DNA of 64,000 bases from Plasmodium coatneyi (lineage: Eukaryota; Apicomplexa; Aconoidasida; Haemosporida; Plasmodiidae): the NCBI RefSeq assembly GCF_001680005.1, contig NC_033562.1, positions 496,001 through 560,000 on the forward strand, read 5' to 3'. The translations under genes and the position numbers were made by a program. Positions 1 to 12,000 of this stretch are shown in pieces. Position 1 is the stretch's first letter. Every line of letters begins with the position of its first letter. The notes under the pieces are model-generated. The model did no database searches. It saw only the letters and a list, made by a program, of their open reading frames with translations, and was not told the DNA's origin.

Positions 1-967
1 AATATGTTTTAATATATAATTCAAGCATTTATTGCGAAAAATGTAAATGCGTAACATAAAAATAAAAACGTTATTTAAATTCTGAAGCATATATAAGGAA
101 AAGAAGGAAGTCATCGGGTTTCCGAAGAAATGAAGTGGAAGTCAGTTTCTTTTCTCTAATTTGCGGAAAGGTGTAATTATAGGTCCCATAGCGCACCATT
201 AATAATGGCGCTATTTTTTATGTGCTTTTATTACTCAAAAATCGATTATATCACCATAATCCATATAATTGTGTTTACAGTAATTATAAAATAAATTTAA
301 GTTATTCAGAGAAGTATGAATTTATAATGTACACATCATATCACAGTTTAGCTAGGATAAAATGTGTAACCATATTTTAAGCTTCACCGTGTTGGGTGTA
401 ATTCGTAATAAATAAGCTAAGGTCATGTATTAGGAAACACTAATTCAATTTTGATTCGTAGTAATAAAATTTATAGTTATTTTTAAAAAAAAAGGGAAAT
501 GATAAAAGAACAAATTATGAATTAATTTATATTAAATTAAAATAGTTCCATATGATTTATTAGATAATAGCTAATACATAACAAACAAAGGTACGAGCAA
601 ATCGTAATTAGGTTACTCTAATGGAGGCTGGGTATATAATTAAGCTTAGTGTGTGGGCAACGCTAAATGCAGTTGTCTTATGTTACGTTAATGCAAGGAC
701 AATATATTTCCAAAGAGATGTGTGCGAAAAAAAAAGACAGATATGTGCATTTTATCAGAAAAAATGTTAATTATACTGAAAACAAAGGATTTAGCATGAA
801 ATATAAAACAGGAAAAACATGTAAATACACATATGGAACAAATATGCATGTTCCTCCGTTTTGTGTGCCTTAGATATTGCGCTTATCCAGGTGGATTCAC
901 TATGATTGAATAATTAATAATATAAAATTTAGAGTATCCCTTTTCTCAAAAATGTTTCAGATTCCAT
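1..967. other. AT-rich intergenic, no gene seen
   Basis: This stretch is very AT-rich and every frame is broken by frequent stops. The only structure I can point to is an imperfect palindrome at about 188-214 (ATAGCG/CGCTAT and CCATTA/TAATGG arms) followed by a T6 run. A 68-codon open frame at 667-873 has no recognisable features and I do not consider it a gene. Confidence 0.6.
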
Positions 968-1850
968 TTATATAAAGATATGTTTCACAAAAGAACTGTA
1001 TTCAGTATAACATAGTTTAGGGTTTTTATCTGCTATCATGTCAAATTTTATTTTCTTTATTAAGAAATAAATGAGGCATAAAATGGAAGTTGCACCTAAG
1101 ATTTGGGCTACTAATACATGGAATATACTATATACAACTATTAAGGAAGGATATGTTGTGAAAATATTTGTTGCATGTGCTAGTGCTGGCAGTATTGTTA
1201 CTATCAATTTAATTAAAATGGGCGAGAATATAAAAAGCCCATATCTTCTGAGCACTTTTTTTATAAACAGCTTTTTAGTCATATTCGGATCCTTTTTAAG
1301 GTTATATAAATATGATAAATACTTGAATGTTTTCTTCTCACCATATTTGTCTATTTTTTTCAAAAATTCCCAAATACGAGTTTTAATTTTTTTTTTTTTT
1401 GTGGCTTGTATATTGCTACTTGAAGCAGAATGTTCTTTCAAGGTTTTACTTGCTAACTTCGTTCCATTATTATTACATTTTTCTTCAATACTTGAATCTG
1501 AACCAGGCGACACTTCTTCATATTTTACAGTTTTGGGTGTTTCTTCTGGGTCATTTGTTAGTAGACGTTTATTTATTGAGTTCGCAGCATGGACCAATGT
1601 GCACTGCATCCCCCGGGGATTCTCATGATTACACTGAAAAAGAAAAAATGGATATTTATATTATGAGTAATAGTGCTATTTATTTAAATGTAGAGGGGTA
1701 ATTTTATTGTTAAAAGTGAAGCACAACATAGAAGAAATAAATATTTAATATTTTTTTATATTATACCACGTCATTGTAACACCAGCGTGTTATAATGAAA
1801 ATGATGTATATACAAATTTTGATAATAATGAGAAATATATTTTTTTTCAT
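968..1850 (-). CDS. Putative Plasmodium exported protein, two exons, two TM segments
   Basis: Exons are complement(1767..1850) and complement(968..1633), phase 0, giving 249 aa. Exon 1 starts MKKNIFLIIIKICIYIIFI, a hydrophobic signal sequence, and stops at a GTATAA donor. The 133-bp intron ends in TTTTTCAG. Exon 2 soon reads SINKRLLTNDPEE, which resembles a PEXEL export motif, although the fifth position is N rather than E/D/Q, so it is not a perfect match. A basic, lysine-rich middle (around ATKKKKIKTRIWEFLKK) precedes two hydrophobic segments near residues 150-175 and 180-210, then a short tail. This architecture (signal exon, PEXEL-like site, two C-terminal membrane spans) is typical of subtelomeric exported families in Plasmodium such as fam-l/fam-m; the exact family is not determined. 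Location beside SICA and KIR genes fits a host-cell-exported role. Confidence 0.75.
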
Positions 1851-3104
1851 TTATACGGGGTTGTTTTGTTCCTTTGTAATAATTCCATCTCCTTTGACAA
1901 AAGAGAAAGTCATCCATATTTTTTTTGTTATACAATCATTAGAAAAATGAATTCTTTGAATTCATTATTATTTTTTTTGATATCTTCATTCTTTCCTAAT
2001 TTATGTACATTTTAAATACATGAGACACATTGTATATAAATAGAAGGAATCATTTCAAATGATAAGTATTAAATATAGAAAAAAATAGTAGGTTATTTAG
2101 TGTTCTGCATAATATGTCATTGTTATGTATAAAATATGTTTGTCAAAAAAAAAAAAAAAGTCTTTATTATATGGGTTCTTGAAAAATATTCATACTTCCT
2201 TTTTAATTCATCACAATTATTTTAGAACTATGGGTACAGAATAATTACAACTTTTTTTTATACTAATGCACTTTAAATATGGGCAATCCATAAGGTGCGT
2301 AATATTAAATTATGTTGATATAAGAAATGTTTAATATTTCAAGAATAATTCTTACGGGGAGAAGGAAGCGACTTCCCTTTTTTTTTTTCTTTCGGATTTT
2401 TTTCATATATACTATATATTCGTTGTAAAAAAAAGGAACGTCTCTCTTTTGCTTTAATGGCAATGTTTTCGCTTTTTTTCTTTTTTTATTTGATCTTTCC
2501 TTATGTGCTGTTGTCCATTGTATAAAAAGAACAACGTTTCTTTTCTCATGACAGAGTCTTCGTTTTTTTTGGGGGGAAGGGGGGGATTTTTTCCTTACAT
2601 ACTTATATTCGTTGTAAAAAAAAAGAAACGTTTCTCTTTTTTTTTTTTAATAATGGAAATTTCACTCTTTTATTTTTCCTTCCTTTTTTTCTTTCCTTCA
2701 TTTGTATGTTTTTGAATAACTCTTTGCATTGTAAGGAAGAGTACTCCCCACAGGGCGCAAAAAAGAAGAAGGAGAAAGTTTGCTTACCACTTTTCATAAA
2801 AGAGTACTTAGGTAATTTAAAAAAAAAAAAAGAAAAAAAGAAAAAAAGAAAAGGAAGAAAAAAGAAGGAAAAGTGTCATTTTGCTACATTCCGTTTCCGT
2901 ACTGTATGAACAGTGCGTGGTCATTTATGTTCGTCCTTTCCTTCCTCCGAATGGCGGGAAGGAAGTAAGAACATTTCTCCTCCCCCTACTTCCATCCTTC
3001 CCCCTTATAGGTGTTACATTACGATAGTGTTACATATACGATGGTGTTACATACGGTGGTATGCTATATTCTTGTGCTGCTCTATATTATTTGTTCGCTA
3101 ATTT
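1851..3104. other. Intergenic, homopolymer-rich, with a diverged repeat pair
   Basis: There is no gene. The stretch is dominated by poly-T and poly-A runs. A block of about 40 bp beginning ATATTCGTTGTAAAAAAAAGG at 2416 recurs at 2605 (spacing about 190 bp) with a few differences, so a local duplication is likely. A purine tract (about 2820-2870) lies just downstream of the SICA-type gene on the minus strand. Confidence 0.5.
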
Positions 3105-4855
3105 TCATCTAGAGGATGATGATGATGTAGTGTATGGTATGGAATATTCTGACAAATTGGTCGATGTTGCTGTTAAGTTTGATCTTGAATATTCTGTAGA
3201 AGTGACATCGTCGTCGTAGTCATCATCGAACCCATAATATTCTCTCCTAAGGGACCTTTTTTTTCTGTTGTTCCCAGAGTTCTTATGCTTCTGAAACAAG
3301 AAATGTGATTTATACAAAGAAAAAAAAATGAAAAGGTGGTTGTAGGGTGTTCTTGTGGTGGTAGGTGGGTGGAAGGAAGGTGGTGTTAGGGTGATGGTAG
3401 GTGGGTGGAAGGAAGGTGGTGTTAGGGTGATGGTAGGTGGGTGGAAGGAAGGGTCTGATGTGCCGGAAAGAAGTTTGTCAGGGGTGTTAGAAGGAAGGGT
3501 TATGGGTGGTAAGTGGTGACCGCTGCAGTGTTAGTGATGGTGCTCTTACATTGTAAAGGAAGGAAGCGAGCAAAACTGCTGGTAGGGCCATTGCTCCTGC
3601 AACAGCAGGGATGGATGTCGTAGGATCAGACAGAGCAGAAGCTAGGGTGGCAAGAATTCCTTCACCGTTGGAAGAGGGTCCATTTAGTTGTTGTTGTTGT
3701 GCTGCTGCTACTGGTTGTGGTAGTGATTGTGCTAGTAGTGTTGATGGATTATGTTCCTGTATTTTTTGTGTAACTTTGTTCCCTAACTTCTGTATTACGT
3801 TGTTTATGATGTCTTCCCCCAATGTACCTCCACTCTCCTTATTCACTACATCCGAAAATGCTTCGTCCAATTCATTCTTCTGTAAGGTGTACTTAGAATC
3901 ATTACTTGTTAGTACGTCGAGTAGGTCCGGTTGGTTGTGTGGGGTGGTTTCCTTTAACCCTAATAACTTCCTAGCATTCTGTTTACAGTTATCATCTAGG
4001 TCCTTCAGATTCAGCGTACGTTGATTCTTACAGTGATGTGTACTTATGTGTATTACACTCCCCACCCTGTTGATTGCACCTCCTCCATCTACGTGCCCCC
4101 TTGCTTTAGCTGTATCCCCCTGTTCGAACTCTTTAATTTTCCCTCCAACAGCTGCTTTGCCGATAATTAAATCTTCGACGGTAATATCTTTACAGTTCTC
4201 AAAATTCCTTTTATCTACATTTTTTATGGGCAAGTCGTCTAGTTTCTGCACTATATATTCAGTAACATCCTTAAATTGACAGTGCTGTGGATAGAATTCC
4301 AGCATAGCTATCGTTCCTACTATACATCTTTTATAAGCTTCTTCATCAGGAACAGATTCAGTAGTTATAGTATCGGGCACATAATGTAGTTCGGGTGCTC
4401 TCTTTGCGTGTATTCCACTTATGAAATATATTATTTCTACTATGCCTTCACATAATACTTTCAAATTCTGATGATATCCATAGTTCCACTTTGGGACTTT
4501 CGTACAGAAATCCCTTATTCCCCTTGGTTCTAGCAAACGCAGTCTACCGGTCAAATGCTCAAACGTTTTATTGAAGTCTTCCCACATCATTTCCTACAAA
4601 AGGTATATAAAGAGGTTAGACATACACACACATAAAAGTACATAAGGAACTGATGCAGTGTGTACCATATCTTTATACCAATTGTTCCATTACACACACA
4701 TATATATTTATATTTTCCCTCCTTATCAATGCTCCTCCTCCTTTATCCTTATATTCCTTTACTTGAATTCGCCCCTTCTGAAGTGTCCCGTCTTTACTTC
4801 GCAACCACTTCTTTAGCCACTTTTCCCACATCTTTTCTCCGCCAGGTTCTGCCAT
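3105..4855 (-). CDS. SICAvar: Short (type II-like) SICA antigen with KIR-like cytoplasmic tail
   Basis: Exons are complement(4763..4855), complement(3550..4593) and complement(3105..3290), all phase 0; 440 aa. Exon 1 encodes MAEPGGEKMWEKWLKKWL, the form of the SICAvar first exon (compare MAGGAEKLVRKW in the large SICAvar here), and ends at GTAAAG. Exon 2 opens EMMWEDFNKTFEHL, matching ERIWGNMKKIWEGL in the other gene, and has the cysteine spacing of the SICA N-terminal domain (residues about 45-165), then a Q/S-rich stalk and one TM (about 356-377, ending LLASFLYN). Exon 3 is basic and S/T/D/Y-rich (RKKRSLRR, STEYS, YSIP), like KIR tails and unlike the SICA_C tail. There is no signal peptide, as expected for this family. 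Known role of the family: variant antigen on infected erythrocytes. The intron before the tail carries a 36-bp minisatellite. Whether all type II genes share this tail I cannot say. Confidence 0.88.
3358..3450. repeat. 36-bp minisatellite in intron 2 of the short SICA gene
   Basis: Roughly two and a half copies of a G-rich unit (GGTAGGTGGGTGGAAGGAAG followed by GTGGTGTTAGGGTGAT) lie in the last intron. On the coding (minus) strand the array is C-rich. Closely related words fill intron 3 of the large SICAvar at 18628-24657. Runs of GGG/GG spaced by 1-4 nt could form quadruplexes. Confidence 0.85.
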
Positions 4856-6595
4856 GATGCTACATTCACATTACAAAATACTTCTCTTTCTTTAATCCTC
4901 TTTTCTTCTTCTCTTCTTTTTGTATATCCTTCCTCTTTCCCCTTATACCCCCTTTTTCTCTTTAATCTTCCTCCTTTTTCCCACTAAACCTTCCTTTTTC
5001 TTTTTTTTCCTTAAGCCTTCCTTCCTTTAACCCTTAAACACTCCTTTTTTCTTTTCCCTCTATTTTTTTTTCTTTCTTTGTACTACTATTTATTCAATGA
5101 ATGGAAATCAACCATGGAATATTCATTCAATGGAAAAAACAAAATTGTTTACTTATCTAGGTAAAAATGATACATCATTAAGTACTATGCACATATTGCA
5201 TACACAGAACGTACACATTTTCTTTCTTTTTTTTCTTTTTCCTCAATTTTCTTTCTCTTTTTTTTTTCCTTTTTTTTTATTGTTTTTTTTTTTTTTTATT
5301 GTTTTTTTTTTTTTTTTATTGCTTTTTTTCTTTTTTTTTTTTAATACATCTTACTCGTGTGCAACCCTCTAAACAACTATGTAGCAGACCACATTGTTGC
5401 CTTAAACCCTGAACCTGCTCTCACACCCCAAACCCTACTGTCACATCCTAACTCCTTCATTCTAATACACTCAATGCCCCCACAATTACACCACACTTAA
5501 CCCCTCACTCACTATCATTTCTTGCATTTCTTTTCCTTCACCCTCATTCCTTCCACACATTTCCCTTCACTTCATACACTTCCTCCCGCCTTCTTCTTTC
5601 CTTTCTTTCCTTTCCTTCCTTCTCTCGTTTTTTTTACAACTTTTCTTCTTTTTCCTTCTTCCTTAAACCTTCCCTTTTTTTCCTTCCTATTCCTTTTTTA
5701 TTTATTCTTTCCCTTCTTCCTTTTCTTTTCTTTCTTTTATACCTTCCCTTATATCTTCATACCCTTTCTCCCATAGGTGCACACTTCTGCACACTTCCCT
5801 TTCTTCTCCTTCTTTCTACTGTTCCTTTCTTTTTTCCTCCTTTCCTTTTAAATTTCTTTTTTTCTTTCTCTTTTTTTCTTTTTTTTTTTTTTTTCTTTTT
5901 TTTTTTCTTTTTTATCATTAAAAAATTGTATATTGCATTTTTCCGTTTTGTTCTTATTTTTATTTAGAAAAACATAAAAAAATAGAAGACAAAAAAAAAA
6001 ATATCCACAACATAAAAAAGTGTTTTCTCAATATTTTCCCGGGTAAATTTTATTCTTAGAAGAGACATTTCTCTTTTAATTCTGCATTATCGCTCTTTGT
6101 ATATACACTAGGCAAATGAAGAAAACGCAAATAGGAAAAATGAGGACATAAGAATATACCCCCATTTTCTTGCGTATATATGTGAGATACTTTTCTTTTT
6201 CTTAAGGTCGCGAACATTAGTTCACTGTCGAAGTATACCAAATATTGTAAGGGCGCGCGTAGTACACGTACATTATTATCATGTATATTTTATGGTACAA
6301 AAAAGGAAGACCAAATATATTAATGTGTTTACTTCAAAGGGAGCCTTTTGTCCTTTCCTTTTTACCTAGTGCGCTTTTAACTTTTTTTTCTTTCTTTCTT
6401 GCGCGTCCTATTTAGAATATCTTCTTTTATGCAGTTATTCCAGAATACAAATGTAGGAAAAGGTAAAAGTAAAAGAAAGGAAGAAAGAGCGGAAGAGGGG
6501 AATGTCATTCTGTTCTTTACAGTGTACGGTTATTTAAGTTTTTCCATGTCTTCTTCAGGAAGGGAAACATTAGATTCACGTTCCTCTTCCATATG
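4856..6595. other. Intergenic between short SICA gene and two-domain KIR
   Basis: No gene is supported. 4860-5090 and 5220-5340 are pyrimidine tracts on the + strand, that is, purine tracts on the coding strand upstream of the minus-strand SICA gene. 5390-5510 holds C-rich words (CCCTGAACC, CCCCAAACCCTA) that look like a degenerate telomere-like or SICAvar-intron-like fragment. 5520-5930 is again T/C-rich. Long poly-F or poly-S open frames here are by-products of composition. Confidence 0.5.
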
Positions 6596-9009
6596 TTATC
6601 TATTCTGATAACCTATATTCTTATGTTGTCTGTTATTATTTCTTGTTCTGGAATGTGCAGTACTGAATGGGGCAGAGTATTCTGTGTTAGAATCTGTTCC
6701 ATCATATATGGTGGAAGTATCTGTGGTAGAGTCGTCCATTGAAGTTAGAGTGTCGAATTCATTCCTACTAGTGGATCTTCTGTTCCGTCTACTGCTGCTG
6801 CTATTTTTTCCAAAGGAAAGGGTGTTTTTTATCCCAGAAGGTAAAAGATCATACTAAATGAAAGAGAAGAAGGGGGTATGTAAGAACGTGGGTTGTTATG
6901 TGTATTATATGTCCACATATATATATAAATATATATATAATGTGCAGTATATAGTTAATTCTCTATTCATTTTAGATAAAGGTATATATATTAATAATTA
7001 TTATTATTATTTATAATTTTACTATGACTGTAATTGTAATTATGTACTATTACTTACTTTATATAAGAGGAAAACGATCGATGGTAATCCTATTGCTGCA
7101 ACTGCGGTGGGTATAATAGTAAGGGCGATGTTGGTGCTCCCAGATGGGGAGGTTATGCCTCCGTCTGTTGCGGACAGAGCTTCAACTTCAGACGCAACAC
7201 TCATAGTACAACCCTTCCCTAACAGTTCCTTATACTGAGGATCTTTGAACCAGGTTCTGAAGTCTTGACAACACTGTTGGCTACTTTTCTGACCATTTTT
7301 ACATGCTTCTTCCATATATTTGTATGCTCCACAAATATCCCCCAGGTGATCGTCAATGTCATCTTTACAGGAATTACCGGATTGTAATTGCTGATTTATA
7401 GTATCATAATCCTTGTAGTAGTCATATACACTTTTCATTCGATTGAATTGTTCACTGTCAATATTCTCGTATACATTTGTACAGGGAAAATCAGTTGAAT
7501 ATGCCTTTACTTTTTCGTAAATATGCTTCATAACTCCCGGAAATAAATTATCATTTACCCAGGTAGATACTATATCCCCTATCCAATAATATAAGTAAGG
7601 GCAATACTCATCGCTTTCCTTTTCTTCTCCTACCTGCTTGAACACGCAGCATACTGCTTTCGCAGCTTGTTCCGCATAATCCTCAATATCTCGTTCCCCA
7701 ACTGGTAAATGCTCCATTCGATCAGGCCACTGACTACTTCCATTACAACTGGTCATGCCACCTTTGTATTTCTCATAGTACTTTGTACTTGGAAGTAAAT
7801 TTTCCAAATTACAGTCCTGTGAATATAATAAATAAAATACATATATTTTCCCCCATGTACTTTTACAACTTCCCTATTGCATTACACATACATAATTGTG
7901 CACATGTACAATAGGGACACATATGTGGGTATTTTGAATGGGGATGTTGTTCTTTCATTTTGAATAAGTATTCTGAGTAGGATTGTTCAGTTTGAATAAA
8001 CACTCTCAAATAGGATTGTTCACTCTGAATAAACACTCCGAAGAGGATTATACATTTCTGCCCATTACCCGTCTACTTATAGTTAAAAAAAATTTTTTTC
8101 CTTTGCCATTTTTTTCGTACCTGCTTGGTGACTCCTAATCCAGAAGAGGGATCCTCAAGCTCCTCTTCATCTACTTCTTCCTGTAGTGGAGTAGTACATT
8201 CTAATTTTGGGAGTTCCGTATTCTTACACTTTTCCTTATGTATATATTCTTCCTTAAATTTGTCACAATATTTATCACTTTGAGTTTCACAATGACTGCA
8301 TAACCATGTATATGCTGTTTTAGCTTCCTCAAATTTCTTGTTTAAACTTTCACAGAGGGGTTTTTTAGTATCTCCTGCATGTCTACTTATGTAATTATAG
8401 TCATAACTATAGTCGAATAGTTTTTTACCATTCTCGAAAACAGTTTGGCCAACATCGTACTGTGCACTACTGCAATTCTTCCTCCAATTGCCTGGCGGTA
8501 GTTTACTGTAAACTTCCTTCATGGCAGTCGCAAAATCCTTATGACCTAAATTCCCCTTTATTTTATCACCTAACCAATAATAGAAGAACTTCCAAAGTTC
8601 ACAGTCACGTGTTCCCTCGTCCTGCCACATTTTATTTGCACTACACCATCCTCTTGCAATTTCCTCTGCCAATGTGTTACCAGGTTTTATTCCTAGTACA
8701 TATACTACCCCATATATCGTGTTCTTCAGATTTTGCCCGTACCCCCGTATTCCTGATCTTCGGCACCATGCTACCTTCTGCCCTATTCTATGGTATATTT
8801 TCTGTGAAGGTAATGGAGGTGAAACTCCTTTCCCCTGAAGGCAAAAATGAAAGAGAATGAAGTATGTATTGGTGGACGCTTCTGTTTATTCCCCTATATT
8901 ACTATTTCAGTGTGTGTGTACATATAAGTTGATATAGGTATATTTATTCATTCATTCCTTTCGAAAAGAGGAAATAACTTCCTTATGTTCCACTTACTGG
9001 ACCTGCCAT
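6596..9009 (-). CDS. KIR: KIR variant antigen with two tandem KIR domains
   Basis: Exons are complement(8998..9009), complement(8121..8834), complement(7058..7816) and complement(6596..6853); all junctions are phase 0 and the product is 580 aa. The 4-codon exon 1 is MAGP with a GTAAGT donor. The first domain (residues 5-242) starts near PPLPSQKIYHRIG and has the pir-type core FFYYWLGDKIKG and KKLFDYSYDY. At its end, where a TM would normally come, a donor (AAGCAG|GTACGA) joins to a second domain (243-495) that starts ENLLPSTKYYEKY and has LYYWIGDIVSTW and MKSVYDYYKDYD, followed by the only TM (about 473-494, ending VFLLYK). The last exon is the usual KIR tail (RRNRRSTSRNEF, NTEYSAP). Surface-exposed antigen by family knowledge. 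It faces the KIR at 12986 head to head. Transcript proof that both domain exons are joined is lacking, but phase and splice sites agree. Confidence 0.87.
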
Positions 9010-12000
9010 TTTCGCCTAATGATATATTCTTGCAGTACATAATATACGTATGCTAAAACTGCCCATATATTTATACATGAAAAATATACGAATATTTTCC
9101 TTTCCATGATTATGAATATGCAATTTTTGCTCTTCCCTCAAAAATTGCACACTGTTCAAATTCTAATCAGTTATATACCCTTATATTTATGCATCAAAAT
9201 CATCACATGTATATAATTAAAGGAAAGAAATATATATGTAAATAACATATATATGGCAAGAACAAATTTTAGTCCCTTATACAGCAGCGTACACATATAA
9301 CAAAGAAGGAAGGAGCAGAAGGAAAGGTAACGAATTCTTTATACACATTCCTTTATTTATGTATTATTTTATTATTGGATGATATATACCTCTTAGTAAT
9401 ATTATCTTATTATTTCTATACTCGCCCTTTCGCTACTTTTAAATATATATGATATATATACACATATTCATGTACATATACATATATGTATATATATATG
9501 TAATAATATGATTTCTGCCTTTTAAATAAGAATGTTAATATGTGTATTATATGAATTTATGCTCAATTGTTATTTTTAAAAGGACGTTATTAAAAAACTG
9601 CTAAAAAACAAAGTGTAGTGTAGTTTATATACGGAGCGCTCATTCCTGTTAAATGTGCACATTTATAAATGTGTGCTATATGGAGCATGTGCTAACATAA
9701 TACATGCACAATATAGATTACTAAGAGATAAATTAATTATACTTAAAGTAAATGAGAACTACAAAAGTCCCCATAATAGTATATTGTAGTGTACACACTC
9801 CTTCACCCATCGTCGCTAATAATAACATTTTCCTTTTTTTCTATTTCTTCATTCTTTCTTCTGATAGGTATACTACGAATAACTCCTTCATACTGAAAAC
9901 ATACATTATGTATTATATGAGCTACTTCACTCCTCATTGTTTCAAATGCACATTATACACTACATATTAGTGTGCTACCTCTCATTTGCCCTATGATAAG
10001 CACATTATAAATAATTCTCCTATACTAAGAATATGCATTATGTTGCTAGAGCTGCTTTCTCTCCCCCCTTTTTTTAGTGTGTATTGTACTTTCCATGTAT
10101 TAATGTGCCCTAACCTCTCTCTTCTTTTTTCCCCTTTCACCAAAGGAGTGTACAGTAACTTACTTATATGTATGAAATGTGTATGGTATTACTGGGGCTA
10201 CCATTCATTTCTTCCCTATCCCTTCTTCTAATACAGATTACATTTAACATATGCTACTGTTACGCCATTATTTTTACTTTTTTGTTTTAAGTTTAAATTT
10301 AGGATACGGTTAACAAGTTTGAAAGGTGGTTGAAAGGGGGTTGAAAGAGGTTGGGAGGGGGTCATAGAAGTTCCATAATGGTCAAATATTCAGAGGAGGT
10401 AGTGGCAAGTGTTTAGAAGTTTCACTGTAACATTCTAAGAACCATTTTTAGCATGAATACACTAATTATGAATTTGTCCTTGTCATCTTCCTTCTACATG
10501 CAGCTACTGGCACTGCTGCTTATCGTAATGTGTAGTCATGGCATTGTAGTGCTCTATCATAAATATTAAATAGCTCAGTATAATTTATAATAGTGTATAG
10601 GTTCATGTGCTCCTCCTTTTTTCCTTTATATGAAATGTGAATATCATGACCGAAATATAGATTATATATATAGAAGAGGAAATGGGGAAGGAAGGGGGAG
10701 CCAATAAAGTAATTCCTCATTGCGATGAACTTTTACCAAAAGTAATGTGGAATCCTTATAATTATTTTTGACTTATATACTTGTAATACCTGTGATATTG
10801 TATAATATTGTACGTGATCATATAGGGAAGAATTCGTTACAAAATATTTTACCTAGGAGGAAAAATACTGGAACATATAACATATTCTACATACATGTAG
10901 ATGTCCCTTCCCCGTCGCCGAAAGACCACTCATTACATATGGTCCTAAAGGGGGATTATGCTATGCGCATAAAGGCTACAGTACATTGTAGTACCCCCGT
11001 CCCATAATACGTACATACACTACTTTGCATTGGGATCAATGTGTCCACCATGTAGAATGCCTTTTCAGAGGTTGTGTACATTACTTAGGAGTATGTGGGG
11101 CACACTACGTGCGGTGCAAATTGTCCCGTTAGAGCATGGGGATCACTGTTTCCTTGGGGTGAACACTGTCGAATGTCCCCCACTGTATAAAAAGAAGGTG
11201 CCACGTGTAGAATGGGTGACAATATTCTTGCACAGGAATGTAATGTTCATGGAATAAGTTTTCGCTGAATAAGTGGTCACTGCAGAATACAACCCTATGG
11301 GTGGATTGTGCACATTTATGGGTAATAAATAAGAGTGTGCAGAAGAGAAAAACTGCATAGCACACTCCTATTACTCGTTTATGGGCACATAATGTAAGTC
11401 CCTCCCCGTTGTCCATCAATTATTATTGCTAATTCGTGGTGATATAAAATTTGTACGATATGTAGAATACCAGTAATTGTAAAAATGGTAAAAAAAAAAA
11501 AAAAAATGGGCACGCACACATATATGTACACATACACACCAGGAAATAAGTTTACAGGGCATTATTAATAAGGTTCCCAATGTGATTACTTCTCATATGT
11601 ATGTAACACATGGACATGAACACGAACGATGTAATGCACCATGAACGATGTTATAAACCAAGTACGTGTGTCCTATGTGAACTAATGGTAGACACATATA
11701 TACCTCCTACTACTGTGCCATGTTGCTCAGGGGGAACAACTTTTCTACACACATACCACAACACACCACATAACATACCAACAAAGATCCATATGGACCA
11801 TGTAGATTTCCCCCTTGTTCAAGGGGAAACAAATTACTTTTAAGAAAAAAAAAGGAAAGAAAGAAGAAGGGGAAGAAAGAGGGGAGTGGGTCCCCTGTCA
11901 CACATAAATGAGCTGTACCTTCCCTACATTCCACGTGTGTATATAATACATGCTCCTCCTATAATTATTAGAGTACCCTCAAAGCTTTTACATTTTCCCA

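Noticed and set aside
1071..1628. 185-codon open frame on + over the exported-protein gene
   Set aside because: It is the antisense shadow of the two-exon gene on the - strand, which has a signal exon, splice sites and TM pattern.
5097..5776. Poly-F/L/S open frames on +
   Set aside because: They are produced by T/C-rich tracts; there is no start context, motif or splice structure.
8073..8120. C-terminal extension VRKKWQRKKIF of the first KIR domain
   Set aside because: It is read-through past a GTACGA donor into the intron; splicing to the second domain exon keeps frame.
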